From assembly GCA_027577595.1 (NCBI GenBank), contig JANBRJ010000018.1, positions 161,111-225,110 of the forward strand: 64,000 nucleotides of DNA. Direction: 5' to 3'. The notes beneath the pieces are model-generated. The model did no database searches and was not told where the DNA came from. It saw only the letters and a list, made by a program, of their open reading frames with translations. Shown here piece by piece: positions 7,152 to 17,092 of this stretch. Numbering within the stretch: position 1 is the first letter of the stretch; each line of letters begins with the position of its first letter. The DNA comes from Coemansia sp. RSA 487. Taxonomy: Eukaryota; Kickxellomycota; Kickxellomycetes; Kickxellales; Kickxellaceae. The translations under genes and the position numbers were made by a program.

Positions 7152-9512
7152 ATGCCTTGCTCGTACAAGCTCTATATTGGCCTGGCCAAAGTCGCATCGT
7201 CCACCACCACCACCACCACAGGGGCACCACACCGCAGCAGCAGCAGCAGCAGCAGCAGCGGCTTTGACATATTTAGCACACCGGCCAAGGCCATTGAGCA
7301 CCGGTTTCTTGCGCCGTTCGTAGACACGCCAAAGACCAAGCATAAGCGGCACGCCAAACGCCAGGCCCAAGAGAAACACCAACAGCAACTTGTCTCGCTG
7401 CTAAAGTCGGCAGACTACCGCTTCGGACGCTTACAGATCGAGTGGTGGGACAGCAACAGACCTGCTCCCGGTTCTTCTGGACTGCACGAAGAAGACTCTC
7501 AGCCGATGGCAATTTTGGGAGGCAGTGCTTCCGAGAGTGCAAGGCAAGGGATCCCCAATGACAGCAAGCACGGTGGCCCGGTGGGCGTGTTCGACTTGCA
7601 TCCGGACTGCTCGGCAACGATCCCCGTAGGCATCCTTCGTCTCTACCGATGCGGTAAAGTGCACGAGCCGCAGAAAGCCAGCACACAAACACAAACACAA
7701 ACACAAACAGACAAGCACACGGTGCTAGCAGTTCTTGCGGTGCCCGGGTACATGACGCCAACAGACTTTCTCTCATTCACAGGCCCATTCGGCAGCACCA
7801 TCGAGCATGTGCGCGCGATCCGCGACGACTCGCCCAACCACTACATGATGGTACTAAAATTCCGCGACCACCAGAGCGCCACCAGCTTTTACGACTACTA
7901 CAACGGCAAGACATTCAGCCCCTTGGAGCCAGAGGTGTGCCACATCGTCCATGTCAGCTCAATCGAATGCGAAGTGCGCGATGTGGGTGCTTCGGATACC
8001 AACTACGCCGACAAAACAGTATGTGCAACGCCTGCTGATCTGTTCCTAAGTCTCTCGGATGGGCGCACGGATGACTGCGAGCAGCTGCCAACGTGCCCCG
8101 TTTGTCTCGAGCGCCTGGACCGCTCGATCTCTGGTCTGCTTACCACGATGTGTCAGCACACGTTCCACTGCAGGTGTCTGGCGCGGTGGGGCGACGGCAG
8201 CTGTCCGGTGTGCAGGTACACGCAGACATCGCCCTTTGTTGACCACGACCGGTTCCGCCGCACAATAGCCGACGATGGCAGCAGCAGTGGTTCCAATATG
8301 GCATCAACATCGGGAGGCACGTCCGGGCCACCGCATTCGTCAGCAGCAGCAGCAGCTCGCAGTGCTGGTGATCGGGAGTCAACGGATGCAAGCAGCTGCC
8401 ATGTGTGTGGGCTTACCACAGATCTGTGGATCTGCCTGGTTTGCGGAACCGTCGGGTGTGGGCGCTACGCTAACGCACATGCAAAGGCGCACTTTGAACA
8501 GACGCAGCACCCGTACTCGCTGGAGCTTGGGTCTCAGCGCGTGTGGGATTATGCGGGCGACGGGTATGTCCATAGGATCTTGCAGAACATGGCAGACCGC
8601 AAGGTCATTGCGCTGGACTCGTACCACACGGCAAGTGGGCCATCTGCGTCACTGTCTGCACAAAATAGTTCTGTTTCCGGCACCAATGGCGTCGAATCTG
8701 GGCTGCCAGACATAGCTGCAGATACTGGCGCTTGTAGCACTAGCGTGTTCAATCGTCGTCGAGATTCTGTAGGTGAGGTTGATTGCGGCTTTGGTGAATC
8801 GCGTCCAATGACAGCAGAGATGGCGGTCAGAGGAGCATCGCTGGCGGGCGGCAGCTTTGTCGATGCGCGGGAAAAGCTGGAGGCTGTGACGCAAGAGTAC
8901 GAAGCCCTCTTGACATCGCAGCTCGAATCGCAGCGCCAGCACTACGAGATGCAAGTGGCCCGGCTTCAGCACCAGCTACTGGCTGACCCTCAGCGCATAG
9001 CTGCCCTGTCGGCCAAGAACCAGGAGCTAAAGCACCAGTACACGGAGCTGGAATCCCTGCACCGTAATATGCAAGCGAAGCTAAGTACGCAGGATGCCAG
9101 CACTGCTGCGGCAGCCGAGGAGGAGCGAAGGGCGTGGGATGCGGAGCGAAAAAGACTGGAGGCGAATGCAACCAAGTGGGTGCGCAAGTCAACCGAGGAT
9201 GCACGGCTTCTGGCGGAGGAGCGTGAGCTTGTGCGCCATTTGATGGAAAACCAGAAGGCGCTCAAAGCGCAAATTGCTGAGCTGAACACCGGGATGCGTG
9301 ATCTGGAGGACCAGGTCCGCGATATGTCGTTTTTTATCTCGACGCAGCAGAAGATTGCCGACGAAGTGGAGAATGGCGAATCGATCGAGGGCGCCTCGTT
9401 GGTTGGCGTCGCCCCGCCGCCGCCTCCCCCGTCTACTGACGACGCAAGGGCCAAAGGAAAGGGCGGTAAGGGCAAGCCAAAGGCGAAGCGGCGACTGCCT
9501 CCACGCAAGTGA
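7152..9512 (+). CDS. BRAP2/Etp1-like RING and UBP zinc-finger protein
   Basis: 786 residues. The order is the BRAP2 signature: a low-complexity N-terminus, an RRM-like BRAP2 domain (about 190-270, with VLAVPGYMTPTDF), a RING finger at Cys315-Cys354 (CPVCLE to CPVC), a UBP-type zinc finger at about 416-476 (CHVCG, CLVCGTVGCGR, HFEQTQHPYSLE), a coiled coil at about 570-735, and a basic tail. Human BRAP2 is a Ras-responsive E3 ligase that retains NLS proteins in the cytoplasm; yeast Etp1 acts in ethanol tolerance. In-frame simple repeats (CAC, CAG, and ACAAAC units at about 7685-7708 giving Gln-Thr repeats) mark the N-terminal half. Length is somewhat greater than human BRAP (592). Confidence 0.93.
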   Translation: MPCSYKLYIGLAKVASSTTTTTTGAPHRSSSSSSSSGFDIFSTPAKAIEHRFLAPFVDTPKTKHKRHAKRQAQEKHQQQLVSLLKSADYRFGRLQIEWWDSNRPAPGSSGLHEEDSQPMAILGGSASESARQGIPNDSKHGGPVGVFDLHPDCSATIPVGILRLYRCGKVHEPQKASTQTQTQTQTDKHTVLAVLAVPGYMTPTDFLSFTGPFGSTIEHVRAIRDDSPNHYMMVLKFRDHQSATSFYDYYNGKTFSPLEPEVCHIVHVSSIECEVRDVGASDTNYADKTVCATPADLFLSLSDGRTDDCEQLPTCPVCLERLDRSISGLLTTMCQHTFHCRCLARWGDGSCPVCRYTQTSPFVDHDRFRRTIADDGSSSGSNMASTSGGTSGPPHSSAAAAARSAGDRESTDASSCHVCGLTTDLWICLVCGTVGCGRYANAHAKAHFEQTQHPYSLELGSQRVWDYAGDGYVHRILQNMADRKVIALDSYHTASGPSASLSAQNSSVSGTNGVESGLPDIAADTGACSTSVFNRRRDSVGEVDCGFGESRPMTAEMAVRGASLAGGSFVDAREKLEAVTQEYEALLTSQLESQRQHYEMQVARLQHQLLADPQRIAALSAKNQELKHQYTELESLHRNMQAKLSTQDASTAAAAEEERRAWDAERKRLEANATKWVRKSTEDARLLAEERELVRHLMENQKALKAQIAELNTGMRDLEDQVRDMSFFISTQQKIADEVENGESIEGASLVGVAPPPPPPSTDDARAKGKGGKGKPKAKRRLPPRK

Positions 9513-9609
9513 GAGCAACAGATTATAACCATTGAGATATGGAATGTTAACAGCAATTGCCTATTTCTATTCAGGTTTATCAAATGAAAAATGCATTGGT
9601 GAAAACTAG

Positions 9610-10020
9610 CTACTTGCATGCACGATCTGTAGAACAAAGAGAAACGGATGATGATGCTACAGAGAAAGGAGTCGGGCTCCTGGTGTTAGCGACGGCTTTT
9701 CTCGCTGGCACAGCAACGCATGCCTTTCCCATTCCCATTTCTCTCCATCTAGTCGAGTGTCCGCCAATCCCGGAGTATCTGTACTGTGTAGAGTATCCGC
9801 CGATGCCGGCGCTGCGGTGCTTCGGGTGGATGACGTTGGACGATGCAGATTTCGCCGGGTAAACGACGCCGGGCGATGTTGCTCTTGTTGGATGCACAAA
9901 CATCGATGCACTGTTGTCCCTATATGCACTTCCACTATTAGTTACTGAAAAGCACGTGCGGTCGTGCTGTCCGGTGGTGCTGCTGAATGTAGAGCGAGCG
10001 GGTGACTGTTGCCGGGCCAT
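9610..10020 (-). CDS. Unknown Ser/Thr/Arg-rich protein with 12-residue GIG repeats
   Basis: The ATG at 10020 (MARQQSPAR) is preferred; another in-frame start at 10077 would add 19 residues. About 136 residues, basic and disordered-looking. Its core holds AGIGG, SGIG and MGMG placed 12 residues apart with a YR pair between the first two. The next gene (10678-11382) carries the same triple pattern at the same spacing, which argues that both are real and related. No known domain recognised. Confidence 0.55.
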   Translation of the reverse strand: MARQQSPARSTFSSTTGQHDRTCFSVTNSGSAYRDNSASMFVHPTRATSPGVVYPAKSASSNVIHPKHRSAGIGGYSTQYRYSGIGGHSTRWREMGMGKACVAVPARKAVANTRSPTPFSVASSSVSLCSTDRACK

Positions 10021-10077
10021 CGCTGTGATACTCTTGTTAAGCGATGTTTGCTGTTGTAGATGCAAGATAAAATACAA

Positions 10078-10677
10078 AATAGCTTTTTCTGGTGTTTTTG
10101 GAGATACAAGGGAATGATGGTAAAACCAAACAACTAGCTGTTAACAATCGGTACGAAATAAATGTGCATCAACGCTCCTTTTATATTATTTTTGTTTTCG
10201 CTGTCACAAATATAAGCCTTATTTCCTTGTTTTAGCTGTGCTTATTTTCAAAAGTTGAAGCTTCGTCATGGAACACCGTAAAAAGCCTAAGTCATTGGCT
10301 GCTGTGTGTTTTTGGGGAAGGGGTTGTATATGAAATTGATAATTCCCGCACTTTGGCGCCATTTGATTTGTCCACTAGCCCATTTGCCAGAATCCGATAA
10401 GATGATGTGCTGCCTAGTGGCCCGAACTGATTCTTCATGAATCAAGCAACCTTTGATATTTCTCATTTCCAGGGATATTTGAAGAACTCTTGTGTAAAGC
10501 GGTTAAAGGTTATCCCAGCTAACACTTAGTTGAGGGGAGAAATGGTTGGCTCTTGCATCTTCTACTCCAGCTAGCTTCGTATAACGATTGTAACTCCGCA
10601 AAGGACTAAAGCCCTGCCCTGACGCGGATACAAACTCCTCTCCCCTTGGTAGGAAATCGCGATAATGCAGGAAAGAT
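10078..10677. other. Intergenic spacer between the two GIG-repeat genes
   Basis: About 600 bp upstream of the first GIG-repeat gene and downstream of the second. AT-rich; no ORF or RNA gene supported. Confidence 0.4.
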
Positions 10678-11382
10678 TTACAGGGCCCGCCGCAGCCGCC
10701 TGAGATAATGGTGGTGATGGTGGTGCTTATCATTCTTCTCGTTCTGAGTGCACTCTGGATCGTCGCAAGAGACAAGCGACTCGCACTCACTGCGGCTATC
10801 GATACTAGAGTTTCGTCTGCTCTCTATCTGGCTGTTGATTTGGATATCCTGGGACATCGAGCTAGCCTCGATGTCATGGGAATCTCTCCGTAAATGAGTG
10901 AACGACATAGCTCTCTTGACCAGCGAAAGTTCCCGCAGCGACGAGAACGATCCGCCAGAGGGCCTGCCGTCCCGCTCTTCATAGACCTGTTTTCCTATCC
11001 CCGAGTCGCAGTCATCTTGCACATTGTTGCCGATCCCTGATTGCCTGTACACGCTGACAAAGCCACCGATCCCAGCCTCCCGTGGAATAGAGCGGACCGC
11101 AGTCTCTGTCGAGCGCCGTCTCCTGTGCGGAATCTCGATCGCATGCATGCCTCGTTGCTGGTAGCTGTCGTGCCGGACGTTCTGCTGCTGTGCTTGTCTG
11201 AGCTGTTGTTGCGGATCACGGAACTGGTGGTATGTGATCGACTGCTGATATGAAACAGCCTGTTGCATAGGCATTGGTCGCTGCTGTTCTGGAACAGAGT
11301 GGGACTGATGTTGTGGCTGCCCTGGCTGTTGTTGTTTCTGTGGTGGCTGTGGCGCCAAGGGAAATGTATAGCTTTGTTCCAT
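10678..11382 (-). CDS. Unknown Gln-rich protein with 12-residue GIG repeats and His tract
   Basis: 234 residues from an ATG. The N-terminal third is Gln/Pro-rich (prion-like composition). The middle has a basic HRRRRS motif followed by AGIGG, SGIG and SGIGK spaced 12 residues apart. The C-terminal third is Ser/Arg/Glu-rich with an acidic Cys pair (SCDDPEC), then six consecutive His and a basic RRLRRAL end. RRDS- and RRNS-type sites suggest phosphorylation by basophilic kinases. No known family recognised; shared repeats with the neighbour at 9610-10020 suggest a common origin. Confidence 0.62.
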   Translation of the reverse strand: MEQSYTFPLAPQPPQKQQQPGQPQHQSHSVPEQQRPMPMQQAVSYQQSITYHQFRDPQQQLRQAQQQNVRHDSYQQRGMHAIEIPHRRRRSTETAVRSIPREAGIGGFVSVYRQSGIGNNVQDDCDSGIGKQVYEERDGRPSGGSFSSLRELSLVKRAMSFTHLRRDSHDIEASSMSQDIQINSQIESRRNSSIDSRSECESLVSCDDPECTQNEKNDKHHHHHHYLRRLRRAL

Positions 11383-11649
11383 TGTTTTTGTTACAGAATT
11401 GAGTATTTGAAAAAAAATAGACTATAATGAAGCAAAAAGAGAATGCTTTATATCTTCAAATTCTTATTTCTTTGTGCAGGAAATGAGGCTAGAATCGCCA
11501 GCTTGTAAACCTATCAGAACATCGCCCTTTCCATGTTTATTTGTCAAACTGTGTAACCGAGATTGCTATTGTTGTTTGTAAAAAGGCGTTTGGATATTGA
11601 AAAAAAACAATTCAAAGGATAACCAATATTCGATTAGACACAAGTAAAA

Positions 11650-13420
11650 TTAAGCGCGCATTGCGTGATTCTTGTAAAGGAGAGTGAGGATCAGCGCAAC
11701 ACCAAGGAACGGAACCGAAATGATATAAGTAGTGTGCAGCGAGTCAACCAACTTCTGGCCAATCAGCCCAGCCATCGACGGAACGTAGCCGAGCAACATG
11801 TGGCCCGAAGACTCTAGCGTAGCAATATCCATCGACCCAATATCAATTGAGGCCAACAGCGCGTTGTTCTGGAACACGGGAGTCATATTGTAAATTAGTC
11901 TGCTCTTGAGGCACGCCTGGTACAGGACCAATCCAAGCATACCGCCAACCAAGGACAAGAAATGCGAGGTCACAGCAGCGGCTCCGGCATCGTCCAGCGG
12001 GACTGATACTTGCGCAATGTATGTGACTGCAGGGTACGCCAGGCCGATACCTAGACCCGCCATCGCGTAGAATGCGCGCTCCTTGGGCTCATTCCCCAAA
12101 AGAGGAATCGTGTAGAACAAACCAGTGAAGATAACACCCAGGAGAAGCCCGATCCACGCAACCGGGCGTGCTAGCGATGCGCGCACACGAATGACCACGC
12201 CAGCCAACACAGCGCCACCAACAGTCATGCCCCAGAAGGGTGCGGCGCGGCGGCCGGCCACGTCGGTGCTCATTGAGCGAGTCGTGATGTACAGAATGGG
12301 TATATAGATGGCCAAGGCAAAGAACACCATTGACATGAGAACTGTAGACGCCGTGGTCACCCACAAGTTGCGCTCACGCAGCCACCGCGTGTTAAAGATC
12401 GGGCGACTTGCCTCAAGCTTCTCCCACGCAAGGAACACAGCAACGCTTATGACGCCAAATACTATAAGGCACAGAACGATGGTCGAGTTCCACGCGTACT
12501 CATTGCCACCAAACGTCACCCCCATCGTTTGCATGATAGATCCCCCGGTCAGAAGCAGCGTCCCGATATAGTCGAACCGCAAAACACGCCGCATAACAGA
12601 TTCATCGCGCACTGGTTTTCTGTCAAAGATCAGTGCCGGAGTGCACAGGAACGCAGCAGCACCCATCAGCGGCGCAGCCAGGTAGATGCCCCACCGGAAA
12701 TGTCCATCCTCGGCCAGCCTGCCACCGATAGTGTGCGCTGAACCGATTCCCAGTAGTTGTGCTGCGCACAGACCACCTACCGCCAGTGCGCGGCTGCGGT
12801 CTGACATGTGGCTTCCCACAACCAGCACCGCCACCGACGTTACGATACCAGCACCAATACCTTGGAACGCACGGAGCACCCCAAACGTATACGATGTTGC
12901 CGCATGCCCCGACACACCGGTAAAGACCACAAACAGAACGATCCCAAACCAGAATGTCGCCAGACGCCCAATAACCTCCGACGCGCGGGACGCCGGCAGG
13001 ATGAAGCTGACATATCCGATCAGATAAGTCCCCAGCATCCACAGAGAACTGACCCCAACGCCCCATATACCCGCAGCAGCCACAAAGAACGACGCTGGTA
13101 TCACGGGCTGCATACCAGCCACAAAAATAGCAATGAACGCTCTACAAAATTGTACGTTTTACAAGAACCGGATAAATAAAATATATTCGCTGATTAATGA
13201 AATTCCAGGGATCATATACCCCACATAGGAATAACATATTATAATAAGACTGGATATTTTCTGTTTCGGAGCAATCTAAATAAACTTACCCGATATAGAA
13301 TAGAATTAGCAATAGCTTAGGAATACGAGATACGGGTTCCTCGGTAATCGAAGCACCCTTTTTCTCGCAAACCCCTGCCTCACTGGAGTACGGATCCGTG
13401 TCTTTCATATCACTTAACAT
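11650..13420 (-). CDS. MFS multidrug-type transporter, copy A (two exons)
   Basis: Exon 1 is 13290-13420 (43 codons plus 2 nt) and ends at a GTAAGT donor. The intron is 148 nt and ends TTGTAG at 13142. Exon 2 is 11650-13141. Joining restores TM1 as FYIG-AFIAIFVAGMQ. The product is 540 residues with 12-14 predicted helices, the GRLATFWFG loop and the RAFQGIGAGIVTS motif of DHA2-type drug:H+ antiporters. The acidic N-terminus contains EKKGASITEE. It probably exports small toxic compounds or siderophores at a membrane; the substrate is unknown. A close paralogue with identical exon lengths lies directly upstream. Confidence 0.9.
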
Positions 13421-15160
13421 TTGAAAGTTTGCGCCTCTTTTAATACTGAGAGGGAATGTAAATAAATGGAAAATTAGAAAAATAATACAGAAATACGAAA
13501 ATAACAATGATTACAAGGAAATATGCTTGGAAAGAGAACAGGAGGAGAGCTTTTTATCGCATTAAAAAATAGCAGAACAGAGCAAGTAAATTTTGGTGTT
13601 TTGGAATGGTATAGGACAATTAGGTACGATTGAACAAAAGGAAGGAAACTGAAGAGGAAAAAGAATGGATGGCGAACACGAGAGAAGGGAAATTCTGAAT
13701 TTATATGATATTCTGGTTGTTTTTGCGCAATGTTAGGCGTATCTACCTTGACTGCTGGCATCCGCACCATGATAGCATATATTCATCGACACCTCTAGCC
13801 AATTTTGTCCACGGAAAGGCGTGTGACCCATGTTTTTCTTTCCTTAAATGGTTTGCGCAAAAAGTGCGGAGGGGCCACATCCTCAACTATTTTAGTGGAA
13901 AGTTCCTAATTCTGTACATGTTGGTCAATGCAGACACGGTAGCCGAGCGGAAGGATATCGTGCTGGCAAGTAATACAGCAATTGAGACCACCGCGCAGGA
14001 AAGGCGGGACACCAAGTTTGGAAGGAAATAAAACATGTGCGCGAACATTCTTGTTTTTCTTTTCTCCCAATTGATTGAAGTTGTTCTTTGCATAAACACA
14101 ACTACTGTCGCCATCCAATTGGTTCGTATGTGGATCATCCACTTGGTTCCAGTATATTGTTCCGCGCTGGGTCAGCCAATCCCAATCAAAGCAGTTGCAG
14201 CATTACCCGAGCCGGCTGGCGATCGAATCAAAAAAACAGCAGAGCAAAGAAGAGTCTTTTGAAGAGGAGACTATTCCGTTTATTGCGCTCTTTCCAGATC
14301 TGGTAAGAGGCGTCACATTGAAATTACTGCTCCTCCTCTCTGTGATATTGTATATTATATTCTTTACAGATCATTCCGTTCTAAATATAAAATATTTCGA
14401 TGTAATAAGAAAGACAGGTTTTCAGGCGACTAAACCTGAAACAAAAAAAAACAACACAAAGTTGCTCATGTGGACCGGTCAGAATGTTCTAGGTACGATG
14501 ATTGCTAAATTTAGCTACTCATGGATGCAACGGCACATGCATCGTTATTTGATAATACCAGCTTGTTGGTTGGCAACAACCCGGCTGAAGCCGATGACAA
14601 TGTTTAGAGAGTGAGGCGACATTGAACAAAATATAATCAAATGGATATACATAGGCCAGCAAGGCAAGTAAAAGCAGGATCGACAATATTCTATTTGGCT
14701 GGTTTTCTTTTGCATGTGAATGTGAATAAAACAGAGGTTTGCATTTGCGTTGGATGTGTCGGTCTTTGAGTAAGAAGATGAGTGCTGTTTTCCGAAACAG
14801 CAACTGAAAAAAGGACAAGCCAGCTGATCGTGTTCGAGGTTAGATCGTTCTGCCTATTGTGAAATATCCTTACTGTTCCTGACGCATGGCAGCTTTTATA
14901 TTGGACGGAGCTGGTCAATATTATCAAACCGCAATTTTGTATATGTTTGTTTTCTGGATCTGCCGCATATTTACGAATTTTGTGATATGATTTAATCAGG
15001 CGAACATGTATGTAGTGAGTGGGTCAGCTGTGCTGTAACGTATATTACTATTCGTATAGTGTAAACAATACAAAAAAGATACATGCAAAATGTTGGAGAT
15101 ATCAAATTAGCTATTAGGAAAATACGAACTCCTTATAAATCGAAAAATAAAAACAGAAAG
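13421..15160. other. Long spacer upstream of MFS copy A, homologous to the spacer of copy B
   Basis: No gene called. Several blocks match the region upstream of copy B in the same order: for example TTGGTCAATGC near 13922 and 17546, TTCTAAATATAAA near 14379 and 18055, and CGATGACAAT/CGATGTCAAT near 14592 and 18299. Short ORFs such as 14519-14818 (minus) also have a diverged counterpart but look like by-products of DNA homology. Confidence 0.5.
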
Positions 15161-17092
15161 CTACGAGCGCATACCGTGGTTCTTGTAAAGAATCGTGGCA
15201 ATTAGCGCAGCGCCGAGGAACGGGACCGAGAGGACATAAGTGGTGTGCAGCGAGTCAACCAGCTTCTGGCCGACCTTCTCCGTCATGGTGGGAACGTAGT
15301 TGAGCATCGTAGGGCCTGACATTTCCAGCGCCGCAATATCCATGGTCGCAATACTAAAGGTGGCCAAGAACGTGTTGCTCTGGAACACTGGAGTCATGTT
15401 GTGAATCAGTCTGCTCTTCAGACACGCCTGGTACAGAATCAGGCCAAGCATGCCGCCGACGATCGACAGGAAATGCGAGATCACAGCGGCGGCTCCGGTA
15501 TCTTCCAGAGAAACAGACGCTTGTGCAATGTAGGTCACTGCAGGGTACGCCAAACCGACACCCAGACCCGCCATCGCGTAGTATGCACGCTCCTTGGTGG
15601 CTTCTTCCAGAAGAGGAATCGTGTAGTACAGGCCGGTGAAGACGATGCCGATGACAAGGCCAACCCACGCAAGAGGACGTGCCAGCGACGCGCGTGTGCG
15701 CATCGCCGCACCAGCCAATATAGCGCCGCCTACGGTCATGCCCCAGAAGGGCGCGGCGCGGCGACCAGCGACGTCAGTTGGCTGGGTGCGCGCAGTGATA
15801 TACAGGATCGGCACATAGACAGCCAGCGCAAAGAACACCATCGACAAGAACAACGTGGCAACCATGCTGATCTGTAGGTTGCGCTCGTGCAGCCACCGTG
15901 TATTGAAGATCGGGCGGCTTGCGCCGAACTTCTCCCACACGAGGAACAAGACGATACATACGACGCCAAAGATTATAAGGCACAGGTCGGTGGCCGAGTT
16001 CCACGCATGCTCGTTACCACCAAACGTCAACCCCATAGTTGTCATGATGGCTGCGCCGAACAGCAAAAATGATCCAATATAGTCGAACCGCAAAACACGC
16101 TGCAGCACAGATTCGTCGCGCACCGACTTCTTGTCAAAGAGCAGCGCCGGCGTGCACAGAATTGCAGGGGCTGCCATCAGCGGCGCAGCCATGTAAATGC
16201 CCCACCGGTAATGCCCATCCACCGCCAGCTTGCCGCCAATTGCATGTGCTGCGCCAACGCCCAAGAGCTGTGCTGCGCACAGACCGCCCACAGCCAGCGC
16301 ACGGTTGCGGTCTGACATGTGGCTTCCCACAACCAGCACCGCCACCGACGTTACGATACCAGCACCAATACCTTGGAATGCACGGAGCACTGCAAACGTA
16401 TAGGCTGTTTTCGCGTGGCCCGAAACTCCAGTAAAGATAATGAACAAAATAATCCCGAACCAGAATGTCGCCAAACGACCCGTGAGCTCCGACACGCGGA
16501 ACGCTGGCAGCACGAAGCTGACGTACCCGATCAGATACGACGCCAGCATCCACAGCGAGCTGACCGAGACACCCCATGTTTTCGCCGCATACACGAAGAA
16601 CGATGCAGGTATCACACCCTGCATGCCTGCCACGAAGAGTGCAATGAACGCTCTACAAGATAAATGCGATTTTTATTTTAGCAAAGTGGTCCTTGATCAA
16701 TGAAATACGCAGGGGGGAAGGAGAGGCGGAAAGATTGCCCAAGGAGGGGTAACGTGCATGCTCACATGAGTCCCTTGCACATTCCCTCCGTCAAACACGT
16801 ATGCAGGTCAAAGCTACTAAAGAAACAAGATATTTGAAAGCGCATACATGAAAATGGCAAATGACCCAAATAAAGGGATACAAGGCTATAGCCTCCTTCG
16901 CAGAGAACACCAAAATGGAAAGCAATATCACCCAAAACAACGTAGGATAGCGAGGACTTACCCAATGTAGAAAAGAATCAGCAATGGCTTAGAGATACGC
17001 GATACCTGTTCCTCGGTTATCGCTACCCCCTTTTTCTCGTTGAGGCCCACCTCCATGGCGTCAGCACCCGTGTAGTTTAAATCGCTAGACAT
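15161..17092 (-). CDS. MFS multidrug-type transporter, copy B (two exons)
   Basis: Exon 1 is 16962-17092 (131 nt, the same length as in copy A), donor GTAAGT; exon 2 is 15161-16652 (1492 nt, the same length as in copy A). The intron is 309 nt, about twice that of copy A. The product is 540 residues. It keeps the FYIG junction in TM1, the RAFQGIGAGIVTS motif and SHMSDR loop, and differs from copy A by many conservative changes, so both copies are under selection. The C-terminal helix and LYKNHGMRS end parallel copy A. Substrate unknown; DHA2-like drug:H+ antiport is the nearest family role. Confidence 0.9.

Noticed and set aside
13927-14005. tRNA-Ser-like start (GACACGGTAGCCGAGCGG)
   Set aside because: No matching T-arm, anticodon arm or acceptor stem could be found downstream.
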